A stretch of DNA of 64,000 nucleotides from Engraulis encrasicolus (lineage: Eukaryota; Chordata; Actinopteri; Clupeiformes; Engraulidae): assembly GCF_034702125.1 (NCBI RefSeq), contig NC_085869.1, positions 11,344,123 through 11,408,122 on the forward strand, read 5' to 3'. The notes beneath the pieces were generated by a model. The model was given only the letters and a program-made list of their open reading frames with translations, was not told the origin of the DNA and ran no database searches. Below are positions 1-13,128 of the stretch, one piece after another (position 1 is the first letter of the stretch; each line of letters starts with the position of its first letter). The position numbers were made by a program, and so were the translations under genes.

Positions 1-908
1 ACGGAAAAGTGCTGTAAATTTAGCAGCAGTGCAGTCTTTAAATAGCCCATAACGGCTGTGACACTGTGCATGATTGTGAATTGGCCTGTCCAACCCTGCC
101 TATTTCTGGCTGCATCTTGCCCAAAAGGGTAAAAGCCTTTAATAATAGCAGCTGCATAATCAGGTCTACAGTAGATAGCAATACATTCCCCCCCCCCCCC
201 CCTCTCTACTCTCACACTGATGCACATCACTGGATAGGAGCACACACAGAGCCTATGCCACATTTCCCACAAGCCAAAGGTCGTCTGGTGCAATTATATT
301 CATTTCAGCTACAGTGGCTGCCTGCCTCCACTTCAGCAGGCTGAGAGGACAGAGAGCAGCCGGTGGTTCATCTTGGGGACGTGAGTGGAGCGCAGTGGCA
401 GAGCACTGTGACACCATGGGGTCAGTAACCCGCCATGGCCTCGTGTCGTGTCGTGTCAGAGGAAGTCACGCGTACGTTCAGGGCAGGATAATAGCGGCGT
501 GGAGTGATGAGGCACGGTCTAAAGATAGAACGCTAAATGGAGGGAAAATATAATATGAGGAAACTAATTAGAGTTCTCTGCCCCCTCGCAGTCATATTAT
601 AGTGAAGTGCAATGGAGCTTGGCAAAAATAATACATAGACAGGGCTACAGCAAAGGACACACGGACACACGCAGCTAATGGCACAAAAATACACTGGAAA
701 GAAATATCCACACAGAAACATACACACAGGAAACCCACACACAAGCACGTTGCAAGACACAGACCCAGACACACACACAAAAGAAGGCGGAGATACTCCA
801 TCAACATTAGGCTTTCTGCGAGTAAGCCTTCCATCTGGGCTCCATTGTTTTCTATATTTATGTCAGCAAGCATGTGTGTGGCCAGTTTGTTTGGTGTGTG
901 TGCATGTG

Positions 909-910
<2 letters not shown>

Positions 911-949
<39 letters not shown>

Positions 950-1406
950 GTTGTTTGGTGTGTGTGCGCTGGTTGTTTGGTGTGCGTGTGTGTGGGCAGT
1001 TTGTTTGGTGTGCGTGTAGGTGTGTGTAGAGGCGAGTAGACAGGTTCTTTCCCGTGTGCATGTGTGTGGGCGTGCGTGTGCGCGTGGGTGGTCAAGTTTT
1101 TTGCCGTGTGTGTGTGTGCGTGCGTGCGGGCAGGTTGTTTGGTGTGTGTGTGCGCGCCTGTGTAGGTTGTTTGGTGTGTAGTGTGCTAATGAGTGTCAAC
1201 AATAAGGGCCTCTGTTTTCCCAGGACCATTCTTCAGCACCGGAGTAGTCAGCCAGCCAGCCGGCCGGCCGGCCAGTCATGGAGGAGCGGCCAGCTATGAC
1301 ATCACATCCTGTTTTCCGCAGCTCTCTGGGGATGCGTATGTATGCCACGCTTCACAGCGCAGCACTGACCAAGCAGCTGGCCTGCCCACGGGGCGCCAAA
1401 TAAGGC

Positions 1407-1440
<34 letters not shown>
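911..1440 (+). repeat. Interrupted (GT)n region
   Basis: GT runs at 911-946 and 1408-1439, with GTTTGGTGTG-type words repeated between (several copies of GGTTGTTTGGTGTG at 949-1180). Confidence 0.9.
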
Positions 1441-1446
<6 letters not shown>

Positions 1447-1532
1447 CTTAGGGAGTCTACGTGTGCGAGTAAGAGTCAATGCAAATTTCATATTACCATA
1501 TTAGGTGTACGCAGCGATGAGTGAAAAGTGCG

Positions 1533-1717
<185 letters not shown>

Positions 1718-1854
1718 CAGTCAGCGTGTGCCCTGTTTTACAAACAGCCCAACTGAACTGAACAGTGCTGTCAATAGTTCCTACGTCAATCCTGACCCAG
1801 GTCTTACTGGGACTGACTCATTAGGGATAAAAGACTGGACAGACTGAATGAAAA

Positions 1855-2352
<498 letters not shown>

Positions 2353-2798
2353 TGCGATGGACGTAGTGCTTTTCTAAGAGCCATGGCGGCGAGTGACGCG
2401 CTACTCCAACACATTGCTATCTGAATGGAGTGGGGAGAGCAGAAGTCATCTCAATGTCAAAGCCTGAACAGTAGCCTACAGCTCTCTCTTGCACAATGAG
2501 GCAGTCTTGTCTGTGAGCAGAAAACACAATGTTTACTCTGGGAGCATTCAGTTAATGATCCAACATCACACAGTTAAGGTTAAAGGAACATATAGGCTAG
2601 ATATTATGGTCCATTCATACTAGGGCATACAGGGTGGCTAGCCAAATTCTATTTGAAGTCCTACTCCAACAGAATTTTAATTGGCCATGGTGGTGGGGGT
2701 TGGTTGGTACAGTAATATCATTAGAAAGGCTATGCAGTGCAGTTTCATATATAAGGTGATGTGAAATTCTCTGAATGTAGCTTTGGGGACACAACACA

Positions 2799-3165
2799 TT
2801 AAAGGGACACTGTGTGAGATTTTTAGTTGTTTATTTCCAGAATTCATGCTGCCCATTCACTAATGTTAACTTTTTCATGAATACTTACCACCAGCATCAA
2901 ATTCTAAATATTCATTATGACTGCAAAAATTGCACTTTTCATACATGAAAAGGGGGATCTTCTCCATGGTCCGCCATTTTGAATTTCCAAAAATGGCCAT
3001 TTTTAGCTGCAAAAATGACTGTACTTGGACCATATTAGAAAATATTTGTTTAATACTTAGTAAACTTTCATGTAAAGATCTAATTTGGCAAAAGGCAGCC
3101 CAATTTCAATAAGCAGCATAGTTGCAGTACCTTTTTTGACCATTTCCTGCACAGTGTCCCTTTAA
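2799..3165 (+). mobile_element. TTAA-flanked MITE, 367 bp
   Basis: The 5' end TTAAAGGGACACTGTG is matched by the 3' end CACAGTGTCCCTTTAA. The TTAA target is typical of piggyBac-type insertion. Other copies are at 6230-6484 (inverted), 24271 and 25369. Confidence 0.85.
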
Positions 3166-3431
3166 GCTTACATTACATTACTGCAACACCTATCGCTTCG
3201 CCACTGCTTCCCAACAGAAAATAATGTAACGCCCCGCCTTCATCACTTGACCCGCTCACTTGTAAATCGCGTTTCGCATTTCATTCTTGGCTTAGCCATT
3301 TTATGACCAATTTCTTTAACTATAGATCACTTGTCTTAACATACTGGCACTGTGATCAACATATCAAGATTTCCGCATCGTGACTCGTGACACTATTGCC
3401 GTTGGATTGCTCTTCATCACACCGCTGCTAT

Positions 3432-3790
3432 TAGGGCTGCACAATATTAGAAAAATATGCGATACACGATAACATGTATATCGCGATATCGATATTACTC
3501 GCGATATTTAATATATTTTCCCCTCTCTAAGTTACTTGCCATTCTGCACTTTATCATGTATGAAACAACTGAGAGCAATGTTCTATTTCCAACATTATCT
3601 TTATTCTGAAAAAACATTAAATTGTCAACCTTTTTAATACCTTTTTAACCATTTCACCAAATTGGCTGTTATTAAAAATCAAAAAGTAGGTATCACGATA
3701 TAACCAACTTTTGCGATACGTGTATAGCAAGCCGTGATATCGTGATATAGTGATATCGATACATTTTCGATATATCGTTCAGCAGTCCTA
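3432..3790. mobile_element. hAT-type MITE, 359 bp, perfect 8-bp TSD
   Basis: Ends TAGGGCTGC and GCAGTCCTA are flanked by GCTGCTAT on both sides (3424-3431 and 3791-3798). The interior is rich in GATATCG/ATCGAT words. Confidence 0.85.
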
Positions 3791-4109
3791 GCTGCTATCC
3801 AACTGTGTTAAATTCAAAATGTCAGTTTATGAGCGTTGGTGCCTGTAAAGAGTTGATGTGGTTACTAGGCTGCTCCTCAGACCACCCTGCTGCAGCTCTG
3901 CCCACCTCAATGAATGCAGTCCTCCTAATTGGTCCCAACACGCTTGGTCTATGCATGGATATGGACACACGTGACCATGTATAAATATGCATGCCTGTGT
4001 GTGCATGTATGAATATGTAGTATATGTGATTGCGTGCATCAGTGTGTGCGTGTGTGTTTGTGTGGGGGGGGGTGTCAGACACAGGTTCGTCTTTCTCTCC
4101 CGTATGTGT

Positions 4110-4560
<451 letters not shown>

Positions 4561-4748
4561 CATGCACAGACCCATCATTGTCATGCATGTCTAGTCTTCC
4601 ACTTCACCATCTCTCCTCCTCACCACCTCACCTCACCTCACCCATCATTTGTCATGCACAACCCAGTCTCTGCTTCTTCTTAACCCCTGCATCACGTCTT
4701 CTCTACCAGACCTCACACATGATTGTCATGCATACACCGTCTCCCATT

Positions 4749-4869
4749 CTCAATGCCAAGTGTTCTAGCCTTGTTAGGACGTGGAACGCCCAGTGATTGG
4801 ATACTCCGCGGGTTATCCAATCACTTGGCGTTCCACGTCCTAGCAAGGCTAGAACACTGGGCATTGAGA
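4749..4869. repeat. Long hairpin (54-bp arms, 11-bp loop)
   Basis: 4749-4802 and 4814-4869 are near-perfect inverted copies (TCTCAATGCC through GTTCTAGCCTTG, GGACGTGGAACGCC, AGTGATTGGAT) around ACTCCGCGGGT. Only three or so differences. Confidence 0.9.
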
Positions 4870-5615
4870 AAGAGCCAATGTCTCCCATTCTCCCAAGCCA
4901 CACTCCAATCCCGCCATCCCCTCTACCCTTTCTATACCCTTCTATGCCCCATTCTATGCAGCATTGCTGCGATCACGACTGCTGTAAAACAATTTCGTTA
5001 GCAAAAGACTAGCGGAGGCTGACTCATAAATGCCAAACCTGTAAGAAATGAAAAGGATATAACTCACAGGATATTGTACATTTGATTTAAATCCACATCG
5101 GTTTCTCAGAACCCACAGTAATATTTTCAGGTTTCAGCCGACAGCGAGCACAATTGTGAGTTATTAGCAACAGCCTTATGTGCTGTGCTCGCTCGACAGC
5201 GCTCCTAGGTGAACTGCAGGCACAGGTTGGATGGCGAGTTTGGACACCGTATGTAAGCCACTTTGCTATACCTCTAGTTCAATGGACTTGTGCATGCTAC
5301 ATGACCACTTCCTAGTTTCACAACGGTTCCCTTTACCTTTCTTTACAGATGGCAGAAACACTTCTCTCTTGTCGATTTGCAGAGTCAACAAAAAACAAAA
5401 CATAAAAAAAGAGGAGAAAAAAGCCTGGGGTCAAAGGTTACTTGAATTATTTACAATACTGTGTATGCTCTAACCGTCCATCTGCCATACCCATTTGACC
5501 AGCTGTCAAATTGTCAATCAGACTTCGCCATGCAGCTTACCATCTCACTTGAGACTTTTTGATTGGTTTCGACTTTCATACTGAACGACCCAGAAAATGA
5601 GCAGCATCAGCTAAT

Positions 5616-5795
5616 CTAGATACTAGCCTAGCTCCTGCTTGACAATACAACTGAATGGTTTTGACTCCATTCATCCTGAACTTTCCTGGACACAAATGAT
5701 AATAAAAAAATAGATCTCCAAGGGAACGCGTCTCTCTGTTCTCTAGATACTAAGCCTAGCTCCTGCTTGACCATAGGATACAACAGCCACATGTT
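5616..5795 (+). repeat. Short direct duplication
   Basis: TCTAGATACTAGCCTAGCTC-CTGCTTGAC near 5616 recurs with one extra base near 5742 (spacing ~126 bp). Confidence 0.7.
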
Positions 5796-6229
5796 CTGTT
5801 ACTGTTGTTACGTGATCAAAGCGTTGTGTTGAACTGTGGTATCAGTGCACACACACACGCGTCACATGCACACACACACACACACACACACAAATACACA
5901 CAGAGTGTTGGCTGGTTCATGACACGGCGGCGCCTGTGGCTGTGTTGTCCTCATGTGTGCTCATCATAGTACATACAGTAGGACCCTGATTACAGGGCCA
6001 CAGACTGCCTGTTATCTTTCGCCCCAGGGCTCCGTAGCTGTGAAACGCAATGGCACGCAGTCAGACCCGATAAAAAAAGAGAAAAAGTCTGCTTCAACCA
6101 GGGTTTTCTCTTATTTGTATTTTTCCGTGACGTTTCGGGTAATCACCCTTCTTCAGACATGCACTTTGCTTTTATTATCTTGTCATTTGCGAGTCCTGCT
6201 CCCCGGTCAGATGTTTGGATGTGCAGGCT

Positions 6230-6484
6230 TTAAAGGGACACTGTGCAGGAAATGGTCAAAAAAGGTACTGCAACTATGCTGCTCATTGAAACTGGGCTGC
6301 CTATTGCCAAATTTGATCTTTACATGAAAGTTTACTAAGCAATAAACAAATATTTTCTAGTGTGGTCCACAAAGTACGGTAATTTTTGCAGCTAAAAATG
6401 GCTATTTTTGGAAATTCAACATTAGTGAATGGGCAGCATGAATTCTGGAAATAAACGACTAAAAATCTCACAGTGTCCCTTTAA
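6230..6484 (-). mobile_element. Second TTAA MITE, inverted, with internal deletion
   Basis: Same termini and body as 2799-3165 in the opposite orientation, lacking about 110 bp between the GAAATTCAA and ATTAGTGAATG blocks. Confidence 0.85.
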
Positions 6485-6974
6485 CTCCTACTCAGTCAGG
6501 GCCATCATTATCATCAACTATGGTCACATCATAAAGGCTTCTAAAGTAAATTCAATTCAACACAGACTTGTGCACATGCATATTCAGCAAACTGACGCAG
6601 ACCGGTTTGATCTTTTTTTTAGCACATTGTGCTGGCAAAGAATGAAGTATTTTATGCTGTTCTCTCAAGTCCAGTCATCTTCATCATCATCATCATCATG
6701 CTCTGACGAGAGTGAGAGTTCATCACATTTGTTTGTGTATTTTCTTAACTCCCTTTCTCCCGAATTCCATTGCAAACATTACACAGTATACACACACTAC
6801 GTCACACGTTATGCATGTATACACACCACAATCATCATGAACACGGTTTGGAGTCTGCAACCTCCAGCCTCTCTCTGATCAAGGCCGAAATGGCTTGGCC
6901 CCACCTGTGGCTACCCCTCACACCAGTCTCATGCTCTCATACAGCACAAATCTCCCTCCCTCCTTCTCTTCCCC

Positions 6975-7203
6975 TTTCATCCTCTCCTCTCCTCTCCTCT
7001 CTCCACTCCTCTCTTTACTCCTCTCCTCCTCTCTTTACTCCTCTCCTCTCTTTACTCCCCTCCTCCTCCTCTTTACTCCTCTCCTCCTCTTTACTCCTCT
7101 CCTCCTCTCTTTACTCCTCTCCTCCTCTCTTTACTCTACTCCTCTCCTCTCTTTACTCTACTCCTCTCCTCCTCTCTTTACTCCTCTCCTCTCCTCTCCT
7201 CCA
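6975..7203 (+). repeat. CTCCT/TTTACTCCTC minisatellite
   Basis: Repeats of CTCTTTACTCCTCTCCTC with length variants. The long ORFs here are artefacts. Confidence 0.92.
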
Positions 7204-7378
7204 GAGATCCGTCTGCTGTGCCACTGCCGGTCCTGGGAATACGAGCGCTGTGCTGACTGGTTGATTGATGTCTGCTGTCTGAGCATGCCCAGAAGGGGTC
7301 AGGGCGTAATTACAGAGTTGCCGGATCCTTTCTGCTCAATGCAATGTAATGTTGGCCTAATGGCTCAGGGCCTTAGGT

Positions 7379-7379
<1 letters not shown>

Positions 7380-7442
<63 letters not shown>

Positions 7443-7455
7443 GTGTGTGTGTGGT
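7380..7455 (+). repeat. (GT)n microsatellite
   Basis: About 75 bp of GT with one GC. Confidence 0.95.
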
Positions 7456-8234
7456 GGGGTGGGGGGTTGAATTACTCCATTAGCGTTGACAGTAATTTGT
7501 CACACTAGCAAAAACACACTCAGTGGGGCAAGACCCAAAGCACGAGATATAAAATACGTTTGAAATATCATGTGGACAGGAGAGATACAGACGAGGAAAT
7601 GTAACTGACTATATTTTTGTCTTGTTATTGTTGTGTGAAAACAAAGGGCAAGCAGTATGAAAGGGAGCTTATTCCCGTTACGTGCAATAATCCACCATTG
7701 GGCACAAAGTTCAGCGATTTAGAAAAAAAAAAAGCAGGAACATGACACATAGAAAAGCACACTAAGCCGTGCCAAACAGACTTCCTAAAAAATCTACTAG
7801 CGCTGCAACAAGCCTGACCTTTCACCGCCTGCCTGCCTGTTTAAAAAGAAGAAAGACAGGAAAAAATGAAATAATATATTTTTTTAAAAAGTGCTGAACG
7901 GGAGCACGAGAGAAACCATGTGAGCTGAGTTCAATGACCAGAGTCTGAAAAAACACACACACACACAGGCGCACACACACACAGGCGCACACACACACAA
8001 ACACCACCTGAGGGAGGGTAATCTGGTGTGGAGTTTTCAAAAGCCTGAATCGCCGAAACTCCCTCCTCCTTGTAAAACAGAGCTGACAATTTGATTTTAC
8101 ACTCCAAGTACTTCATTATAGTAGTAGAGTAGATTGACCCAGACTTGGCCACGGCATAGGAAAAGACTGACCTTGTGGAAAAGGCAGGTGACCAGACTAT
8201 GCATGGGTGTCCCTCTAGGAAGGCACGACAGCAA

Positions 8235-8337
<103 letters not shown>

Positions 8338-8539
8338 ATTATTGTAAATGTCTTATTTACATGTTTAGGGCAAAACTGAGGCAAGAGGCCACCCGTAAGC
8401 AACGGGAAAGAACGCAAGGAACTATGATGACCTGTGTCCTCCGTGCAGAGGCGTCAAAGGTAAAAGTAGAAGTACTTTTGTGGTGTAATTACAACACTAG
8501 TAGAGCGGCTACAGGAAAAATTGTGCAAATTATGATACA

Positions 8540-9760
8540 AGCGTGAAATTCGGCAAGTATGTGCTCAAGACCCATACGATCAAATCTACCCAATTGGCCA
8601 CTTGAAATGGCGGCCATTTTCCAAGATGGCCGCCAAAAAAGACCCCAGAAATGGATTTATTGCATAGAATTGACCTAGAAAATTATGATACAAGCATGAA
8701 ATTCAACATGTATGTGCTCAAGTACAATATGATAAGATATACCTGATTGGCCACTTGAAATGGCGGCCATTTTCCAAGATGGCCGCCAAAAAAGACACCA
8801 GAAATTGATTTATTGCATGTAATTGACCTTGAAAAGTATGATACAAGCATGAAATTCAACATGTATGTGCTTAAGACCAATACGATCAAATCTACCAGAT
8901 TGGCCACTTCAAATGGTGGCCATTTTCTAAGATGGCCGCCAAAAAGGACCCCAGAAATAGATTTATTGCATAGAATTTACCTAGAAAATGATGATACAGG
9001 CATGAAATTCAACATGTATGTGCTTAAGACCAATACGGTCAAATCTACCTGATTGGCCACTTGAAATGGTGGCCATTTTCCAAGATGGCCGCCAAAAAAG
9101 ACCCCAGAAAGTGATTTATTGCATAAAATTGACCTACAAAAGTATGATACAAGCATGAAATTCAACATGTATTTGCTTAAGACCAATACGATCAAATCTG
9201 TCTGATTTGCCATTTGCAATGGTGGCCATTTTCCAAAATGGCCACCATGAAAAACTCTAAAAATGGATTTGTTGCACAGAATTGAGAAAGGAAATTATGT
9301 TACAAGCACAACCAAGAAATTTGGCACTTATGTGCTTAAGACCAGCACAATACATTCTAAGTAATTTTCCAGTTTAAATGACAGCGATTTTCCAAGATGG
9401 CCACCAAAAAATACCATAGAAATGGATTTGTTGCACAGGATTGATCAAGCAAGTTATTATACAAGCATCAATTTTGGCATGAATGTGCAAAAAAAACCAA
9501 TACGATCAAATTTTCCTGACTCGCCACTTGAAATGGAAGCCATTTTATAATATGGCCACAAAAAAAGGCTGAATTTAGCCCAAAGGTGAGCAAAAAAATG
9601 ATGATACAAGTATGTAATTTTGTGTGTTTGTGCTTAAGAGCAATAGGCCTATAATCAAATCCACTCATTTGCAACTTGAGAATGTATGGTAGCCATTTTT
9701 AAAAGATGGCCATCAAAGAAGACACTAGAACTTCATTAATTGCAATTAATCTAGCAGATG
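8540..9760 (+). repeat. Left subterminal array, ~153-bp units (about 8 copies)
   Basis: The phrase GGCCACTTGAAATGG recurs near 8596, 8749, 8901, 9054, 9208, 9365, 9522 and 9669, a period of 152-157 bp. Each unit contains an inverted pair, GGCGGCCAT then ATGGCCGCC, separated by 8 bp. Copies nearest the outer end are most alike and decay inward. Confidence 0.9.
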
Positions 9761-9847
9761 TGGCCCAAATCAATGTTAACATTCACTGTTTGAATTTCCA
9801 ATGATTTCATCATAGAAGGAAACACAATCAAGGAAAAAGGCATATAA

Positions 9848-11160
9848 CTATAGGCTACCAATGGTAACCCCAGCTCTCTGAGGCATATGAACCAGACATC
9901 TCACTATGGGTAACGCCCGCGACCATTCGCCAAAACTTGCTTTCAATCTTGCCGTCATGCCAATGAGCTGCACAGCTGGGGATCCCGCCCTCTCGGAGAC
10001 AAAGCCCAGGTGCACTGGGCTCTGAGCTTCAATCTGAGGCAACTAACCTTTGAGCTTGTGGGTGAGTGTAGCAATCTAGTGAGATGTCTCGTTCATCTCC
10101 CTCAGAGAACCAGAGTTACCCTCGGTAACCTATTGTTCTCTCTCTGTAGAAACACTCGACATCCAACTATGGGTATTGAAAAACTCCCGATTGAGTTGCC
10201 TTTACCTAGAATGCGCAAACAAAAGCTTAGCCGGGGCACAGACCATTCCCCTGCCGATGCCCAGAGCTGTTGAAGGCGAAGAGGCAGCGTCCATCAGCAG
10301 TGATAAGCATCATGCTCACCCAACGCGCAGCCCGAGACGCAACAGCCGCCCAAGGGCCCAGGGTCTTAGTTCCGAACCCGAAAAAGAGAGGCTAGGCACC
10401 AGGCGCACAAAGGCAGCGTCCGGACATCCAATACCACGGAGAGCATGCAGTGGAGGGAAACCAGGGCACGGAAACCACCCGTCTGGGTGTAACCGATGTG
10501 CAGGTGGAGCCCACAGAGGTGTAGCGAGGCCCCCAATACCAAGTGGTATTCCCCAATAGCAAAGCAGGCCTTGGCACAAGGGGGAATTTCCAGCATGTTC
10601 AGTACACAACATCCGCAGGTGCAATCGTGCTGGCAGAAAAGACCATTCTCTATCAGGGCCGTAGGTCCAAGTTGCGGACGGAAAACCTAGTAGCAACCAC
10701 CACCACAGCAAGCTGGCCAAGCCAGCCCCGATAGATACCCGTTTGAGGGCACACACTATGGTTCCTGAAGTCCAAGGGGGACATCAAAGATACATTTCCC
10801 CTCGATCATGCATCCTGGTCGAGCAGGGGCCTGAGATACTTCATTGGAGAAGTATGGTCTATCTAACCACGGTCGCCCTACCCAGGGACAGCACTCCAGG
10901 CAGCACAATTGACACTCGCGCTCCTGCTGAGCGAATGAGACACACACAGTAAGGGGTGACCGACCCAAAGGGAGACACGGGTAATGCGTCCTATTAGGAG
11001 AGGCTAGGATCCAGGTACTCTTGACACGATCAGCCTTCTCACCCTCGGGTAGAGGGCGCAACTGACTAGAGAAGTTGCGTTCCACAGAATGTTCCACAGC
11101 CTCTGGGGGGAGGCCCTTATCTTTGAATGTTCCAGGCTGACAAGCCAAAGCCATTATATG
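9848..11160. mobile_element. Unidentified GC-richer insert in the element centre
   Basis: This segment differs in composition from the flanking array. Near its left side, 9855-9905 and 10078-10132 are imperfect inverted repeats (GTTACC, then CTCTGAGG, then GACATCTCAC). A related motif, ACTCGACATCC-ACTATGGGTA, recurs near 10150. Open frames on the minus strand (for example 10316-10756) have no features I recognise. It is possibly part of a retroelement terminal region or another DNA transposon. Confidence 0.45.
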
Positions 11161-11330
11161 ATAGCTAAATCAAACATGTTAATGTCCAAGAGCAAATAAA
11201 CTAAATTCATGACAATGCTTGTTTTTGGTGTACCTTTTGTTTAACAGCAATATCGAGAGAACCACAAATTGCTGTTATTGACATATTATTACCGCAGTGT
11301 CATCGTATTATTAGCATCTCATAACCTTCA

Positions 11331-11389
<59 letters not shown>

Positions 11390-11426
11390 GGGGTGGGGTG
11401 GGGGGGGGGGTTGGGGGGTTGGGGGG
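11331..11426 (+). repeat. Poly-G tract
   Basis: A near-pure run of about 57 G is followed by GGGGT variants. True length is unreliable in any assembly. Confidence 0.9.
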
Positions 11427-11547
11427 CACTGCCTCCATTGATATTAATTCATTTAATATCTTTATAATTTCATCATCCATGCTAACATATTTAAGGAGAG
11501 TGAACAATTATTTCCACCGAATTTGCAATATGCACATATGACATTTG

Positions 11548-11864
11548 CACATTTCTAGGGTCTTTTTGGCCGCCATCTTGGAAAATGGCCAGCATTTTAA
11601 GTAGCAAATAAAGTAGACTTGATTGTAGGCCTATTGGTCTTAATCGCATACAAGCCGAGTCGCATACAAGCCGAGTTTCATCATAAATTGCTTGGACAAT
11701 TCTGTGCAATAGATCATTTTCTAGGGTCTTTTAGTTTTTTGGCAGCCATCTTAGAAAATGGCCGCCATTTCGAGTGAGTAATTGGGTAAATTTGATTGCA
11801 CTGGTCTTAAGCACATACATGTTGAATTTCATGCTTGTATCATAATTTGCTAGGTCAATTCTAT
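11548..11864 (-). repeat. Right subterminal array, inner part (2 units)
   Basis: Two decayed copies of the ~153-bp unit in inverted orientation relative to 8540-9760, interrupted at 11864 by the nested element. Confidence 0.85.
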
Positions 11865-12559
11865 GGGTCATTTCACGTGAAATCAGACACTTTGGGACCC
11901 GACCGACACGGATTTCAATCATACTTGGTGTGCCTTTTCAGTAGCAAGGTAGCACCCCAGAACTGCATTGGTTTGAATCTGACACTAATATTAAGGGAGA
12001 AACAGACTAGGAAAGGTTCACATGTGAGGGTAGGACACTATACATTCAGCCTTGAATATATCAGTCAGTGTTAGTCACAAAAAGATGCCTGTGGTGTTGT
12101 TTGAAAGCTCTTTTCTGGCTCTACATATTACACAATCACCTTGGAATACAACTACTCTCAGAATATGAATTATGATAAATTGAAAAATTAAAAATTGAAT
12201 ATCTAAAAAACTCATATTTTAAAATGGCCAGTTCCTTGTCCAAACGTAGCCGGCAATGTCATGAGCAGCACCTAAAATGCTGGTGTTCGGGTTGTTATTC
12301 ATTTCAGAGATAATTTGACTCACACATATATGGCGTCATACAGACCACTTACTAATAATATGGTAATACCATAGTAGCATCACATGACAAAACAAAAACA
12401 AAACAAAAATGGTCAGTGTCCATGGTCCCAGGTTTCAGAAACTAAGGCAGATGTCCATTTATACACACACCAAATGATGATATGTGAATGTTTGAACATT
12501 CCTTCTCTGTGTACCTGTGCCATCTTCCCTTTACCGTACTTTAAAGAGATAATCAATGG

Positions 12560-12940
12560 CTACACTCTCATTTTGTACTCTACCAGTGCATTTGAAGCAG
12601 CAGCTGTGTCTTTTGTAGATAATGTATAAGTATGTCCCGTTGCAGTTACAGGTTCCACTACCAGAAGCACATCCTGATGATCCATGACAAGTCTATCTGG
12701 TCTGAAGGGAAAAGTGAAGGATGGAGATGGCCCATGAGGATGCAGGAAGTTCAGTTTCACCTCTCCAGTGCTCGGCATACATTCCTCAGCACATGCTAGC
12801 CACCAGTTGCCATCATATACAGCTACAACATACCCTTTGATGCTTGAAAATGTAACACATTCCTTTACTGATCTCACTCTTTCAACTCTGCCTTCTCTGA
12901 ATGCTGAAAATGGCCTAACTTCCACTGTGTCCATTGACAA
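12560..12940 (-). pseudogene. Left-arm inverted copy of the transposase C-terminal domain
   Basis: This is an open frame of 126 codons (MSMDTVEVRPFSAFREGR at its start, EYKMRV at its end). It differs from the right-arm copy at only three residues that I can see. The WWLACAEECMPSTGEVKLNF and FLHPHGPS stretches are intact. It lacks the catalytic core, so it is a fragment captured in the terminal inverted repeat, not a separate gene. Confidence 0.7.
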
Positions 12941-13128
12941 TGGGCAGAAGCTGTGTAGTTTTTGACTACCTGAATAGTTCTTGCAGATTCAAACCTTTTC
13001 AACAGGTTCTCAGCTTCATGATGGTACATCTCTGTTGTGGCAAACTGGCAATGGATGTTCTTGACATTATCCTTGACTGACTCCCTTGAACCAGGAACGT
13101 TTTTAAATCTATAGTTTTGTAATTCAAG

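Noticed and set aside
10316..10756. 146-codon minus-strand ORF in the GC-rich insert
   Set aside because: It is Leu/Trp/Pro-rich with no recognisable motif. Several overlapping frames are open because of GC content.
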